DNA of 64,000 bases, taken from contig OX595997.1 of assembly GCA_951394045.1 (NCBI GenBank), positions 310,001 to 374,000 of the forward strand, written 5' to 3'. Position 1 is the stretch's first letter; every line of letters begins with the position of its first letter. The stretch comes from Nitzschia sp. DOCU1 (lineage: Eukaryota > Bacillariophyta > Bacillariophyceae > Bacillariales > Bacillariaceae). The notes beneath the pieces were generated by a model. It saw only the letters and a list, made by a program, of their open reading frames with translations, did no database searches and was not told the origin of the DNA. Of the stretch, positions 62,715 through 64,000 are shown piece after piece. Made by a program: the position numbers and the translations under genes.

Positions 62715-64000
62715 TTACAACCCGAAATCGTCGGGAAGCAAGGTAAGTGGTTTGAAGAATTTGTCGAGGTCAATGTCGAATTGACCTCCAAACGACGTAT
62801 CATTTGCAGTCTCATATTTCCTGAGAAATGCAAGCTTGCACTCCAAAGTATTGAGATTGGATGGCATCTCACCAAGTCCTTCTATCATCTTGTCTGCCTC
62901 AGATTCAAACCGCCTTCGCTCGTGACGCTTGAGTAAGTCACGTTTTGTCGTTACCAAATCCTTAGGATTGTAACTAACACCGCGTGCGTCCAGTTCCAGG
63001 TGCAGCAGTTCTTGGTGGGCTTTGAAGCCCATGGGACGGATTGGGTAGTACCCGAGAACTCTGGGTGGACGATCTACCCCTGTTTTCCTGGCCTTGGCCA
63101 AGAGATCTTTATTTGGATTGAATTGCTCGATCAGTGCATCAATCCGAGCATCTGCCTCCTGCTGCCGAAGGGACTGGTCGTGGGCCAGTAATGCTTGTTT
63201 CGTTTGAAGTCGGATTTGGTTATATGCATCATTCCCAATCCGCTCTTGGTAAGCCGAAATTTGCTTGTGTTTGTTTCTGGCAACTCTTATAAAATCAAAC
63301 AACTTGCGCTTGCCATCTTTGTTTCCTCTATCTCTCCGCTTGATTTCTTCAGATGAGGATTCATCATCATTACAATCATCGTCGTCGTCGTGGTCGTCAT
63401 CGGAAGAACAAGAGGTATCAGTGTCGTCTTGTTGTTCATCCATCAACTTGTCCTCATCACTGTCCTCACTCTCATCCTCTTGTTGGTGCTGGCGATACTC
63501 CGTAGAGAAATCATTCGCAGCTTTGACATAGATGGATACTCTTCCGTCAGTCTTGCCAGTGGAGGCCGCCAAGGCACCAAGCTTCACAGCTCTTTCATTG
63601 TTGTGTTGGGTTGATGACGAAGCACCAATTTCTTCCAGCAGTGCCTTTTTGCGAATAGCCTCGGCCCTAGGGTTAGCCCGGTCCCTAATATCCAGATCTG
63701 TGGTTGCAATTTCTTCAATCTCTGCCTTCCAGTATTCAACAGCTGGATGGCCACGGAGTTCACCCAGTTTTTCAATAGGCAGGTAAGTCTTGACAAACCC
63801 ATGGAATTCATTTGGATCAATCTCACAATCGTGAAGTTTGGAAAAAACTTGACCTGTAGGCGGCGGATGATTGTAGTCGCCATAAAATAGGATTGATGCA
63901 ACCACTCTGGCAACTGCATGTTCTGTAAAGATTGACCAATTTCTCGCGTCGCGAAGAAATGATTTCGTACATTGCAAAGACCGTGTGTAGCAATTGCACC
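62715..64000 (-). CDS. Hypothetical acidic protein, 5' part missing at window edge
   Basis: The frame is open from the stop at 62715 to the right edge; about 428 residues are visible and no ATG is required inside the window, so the gene continues beyond 64000. It begins with a helical segment (NWSIFTEHAVARVVASILFYGDY), has a strongly acidic middle (SDEDKLMDEQ, then DDDHDDDDDC), and a basic helical C-terminal half with LDARGVSYNPKDLVTTKRD and FESEADKMIEGLG. I do not recognise a family and see no membrane segment. A nuclear or chromatin-associated role would suit the composition but is not supported by a domain. Confidence 0.6.
   Translation of the reverse strand, partial: CNCYTRSLQCTKSFLRDARNWSIFTEHAVARVVASILFYGDYNHPPPTGQVFSKLHDCEIDPNEFHGFVKTYLPIEKLGELRGHPAVEYWKAEIEEIATTDLDIRDRANPRAEAIRKKALLEEIGASSSTQHNNERAVKLGALAASTGKTDGRVSIYVKAANDFSTEYRQHQQEDESEDSDEDKLMDEQQDDTDTSCSSDDDHDDDDDCNDDESSSEEIKRRDRGNKDGKRKLFDFIRVARNKHKQISAYQERIGNDAYNQIRLQTKQALLAHDQSLRQQEADARIDALIEQFNPNKDLLAKARKTGVDRPPRVLGYYPIRPMGFKAHQELLHLELDARGVSYNPKDLVTTKRDLLKRHERRRFESEADKMIEGLGEMPSNLNTLECKLAFLRKYETANDTSFGGQFDIDLDKFFKPLTLLPDDFGL

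Noticed and set aside
62517..62936. Plus-strand open frame of 139 codons
   Set aside because: Low-complexity Asn/His-rich start and overlap with the 3' end of the minus-strand acidic protein; no domain.

Overview
This window looks like nuclear DNA of a diatom, probably a raphid pennate; I do not assign a species. The reasons are short spliceosomal introns (about 80-180 nt, GT-AG), close-packed genes on both strands, a Ty1/copia-type retrotransposon next to a LINE, class C receptor-like GPCRs, a fasciclin protein with lysine/serine-rich wall-protein-like segments, a Dicer-like protein, and diatom-style membrane metalloprotease and glycan enzymes. There is no operon structure, CRISPR array, rRNA, or tRNA that I can support.

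Layout. 0.8-3.7 kb: Patched/NPC1-like transporter (+). 3.8-10.6 kb: four minus-strand genes (coiled-coil unknown, small Cys-rich zinc protein, NmrA-like NAD(P)-binding protein, stand-alone nitrate-reductase-type molybdenum domain). 11.2-11.7 kb: LSM7 (+). 11.9-13.9 kb: a four-exon membrane metalloprotease whose first two introns are near copies of each other. 14.9-17.2 kb: divergent FkbM-type methyltransferase and GT34 glycosyltransferase. 17.7-22.8 kb: an unknown protein and a large helicase-less Dicer-like protein with two membrane-type segments. 23.3-25.8 kb: FakA/DegV-like fusion whose reading frame is broken by a 23-bp duplication. 25.8-28.2 kb: gene-free, rich in palindromes. 28.2-31.8 kb: class C GPCR.

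32.2-48.9 kb is one compound insertion. Two 528-bp LTRs (99.2% identical) are flanked by the same 6-bp target duplication. Inside are a copia gag-pol interrupted by a 9.2-kb LINE (17-bp target duplication; its ORF2 carries a 942-bp in-frame tandem duplication of the endonuclease region), a loss of the copia 3' end, and then about 2.6 kb of apparent host DNA with two intact genes (an ADAT1-type tRNA adenosine deaminase and an STN1-like OB-fold protein) lying just before the right LTR. Without the insertion, the class C GPCR and the 7TM protein at 49.5 kb would be direct neighbours.

49.5-64 kb: 7TM protein, DEAH-box helicase with a ubiquitin-like N-terminus, four-helix membrane protein, secreted FAS1 protein with RXL and SKASK motifs, AAAP amino-acid transporter, DUF2064-type nucleotidyl/glycosyl-transferase, and the 3' part of an unknown acidic protein that runs off the right edge. 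The genes do not form one pathway. The themes that recur are cell-surface and glycan functions, signalling receptors, and RNA processing.
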